DNA from: Agrobacterium tumefaciens str. B6 | Lineage (GTDB): Bacteria; Pseudomonadota; Alphaproteobacteria; Rhizobiales; Rhizobiaceae | Length of the DNA stretch: 64,000 nucleotides | NCBI RefSeq assembly: GCF_001541315.1 | Contig: NZ_LMVK01000034.1 | Location: forward strand, 186,001 to 250,000 | Reading direction: 5' to 3' | In this document: positions 63,741 to 64,000 of the stretch, in pieces | Position numbering within the stretch: the first letter of the stretch is position 1 | Layout: the number at the start of each line of letters is the position of its first letter | Position numbers and translations under genes: made by a program | Notes under the pieces: model-generated | What the model was told of the DNA's origin: nothing | Database searches by the model: none | Seen by the model: the letters and a program-made list of their open reading frames with translations, nothing else

Positions 63741-64000
63741 CCGCATATCCCTTCGGTTCCGCGGCGGCCGTTGTTCCACAATCGGTGTGGAAAGCCATAA
63801 CGGCCGGCGCGGACCGCAGGTTGAGAAAAGTTTCGCAATCATGTTGTATCCCGGTTGACCGGGACATATCTGGAAGACAGTAAATGACCGCGGTTTATAC
63901 GAAGCGCCGAAGGGTGCGGCCGGACCGAGGTTCTTTCTTCCGGCGTCCAGCCCCACGGGCAGAGGAGACTATGACGACATGATCGACCGGATCACCGCCT
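63741..64000 (+). other. downstream region with possible start of another gene
   Basis: After paz there is no hairpin of note until CCCGGT-TG-ACCGGG (63850-63863), a perfect short palindrome that may be an operator. At 63979 an ATG (MIDRITA...) with AGAGGAG 11 nt upstream could start a gene running out of the window; too little is visible to name it. Confidence 0.35.

Overview
This window looks like a stretch of the circular chromosome of an Agrobacterium/Rhizobium-group alphaproteobacterium, most likely the Agrobacterium tumefaciens complex. The DNA is GC-rich and densely coded. It carries a choline uptake operon (choXWV) like that of Sinorhizobium, a NolR-like ArsR regulator, a ClpS2-type adaptor, petABC, rhizobial palindromic intergenic repeats, and several DUF families typical of Rhizobiales. 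I see no transposase, integrase, phage gene, CRISPR array, tRNA or rRNA. Most of the window is core or stable accessory chromosome.

Layout. 0-13 kb: the start of an aldehyde dehydrogenase gene, a GAF/Fis regulator without an AAA+ domain, two GGDEF-EAL c-di-GMP proteins on either side of rplY, a periplasmic binding protein, and a translation/proteolysis block (pth, GNAT, clpS, ychF). Two tandem MaoC hydratases, a methyltransferase and apt follow. 13-23 kb: a GFA-fold protein, the cytochrome bc1 operon petABC, an EEP-family protein, two tandem ABC exporters and a metallophosphoesterase. 23-30 kb: trmL, a Na/Pi-PhoU transporter, hemF, small unknown proteins, and an overlapping DUF1285-Nudix-cca operon. 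30-37 kb: a divergent operon of MoxR ATPase, DUF58, DUF4159 and a MIDAS-containing membrane protein. 37-49 kb: a GNAT, a LysR regulator divergent from a secreted MBL hydrolase, MFS and BenE transporters, a glutathionyl-hydroquinone reductase-like GST, a Nudix, a phosphoesterase, and leuA with an apparent leaderless leader-peptide attenuator. 49-54 kb: an ECF sigma (SigF-like) with its NrsF-type anti-sigma, divergent from a Met-rich MXKDX protein, then a ClpP, HupE, DUF2076 and a CDF-queF pair. 54-64 kb: a VOC protein, a LivJ-type binding protein, a DUF3095 protein, the NolR-like regulator, a 540-bp AT-rich gene-free stretch, choXWV, thymidine kinase and pseudoazurin.

How genes work together. 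petABC encodes the three catalytic bc1 subunits, and pseudoazurin is a copper electron carrier. The MoxR operon pairs a AAA+ chaperone-like ATPase with membrane proteins carrying vWA-like domains. The sigma/anti-sigma pair and the Met-rich protein share matching promoter elements and look like one stress regulon. The choline genes form one ABC importer.

The least ordinary signals are regulatory. They are the leaderless leu attenuator, a 13-bp hairpin that fully covers the Shine-Dalgarno of the DUF2076 gene, a similar but weaker hairpin before a small unknown gene, an 18-codon ORF with a strong ribosome site ahead of the ABC exporters, and the paired ECF promoters. I found no clearly new multigene defence or mobile system.
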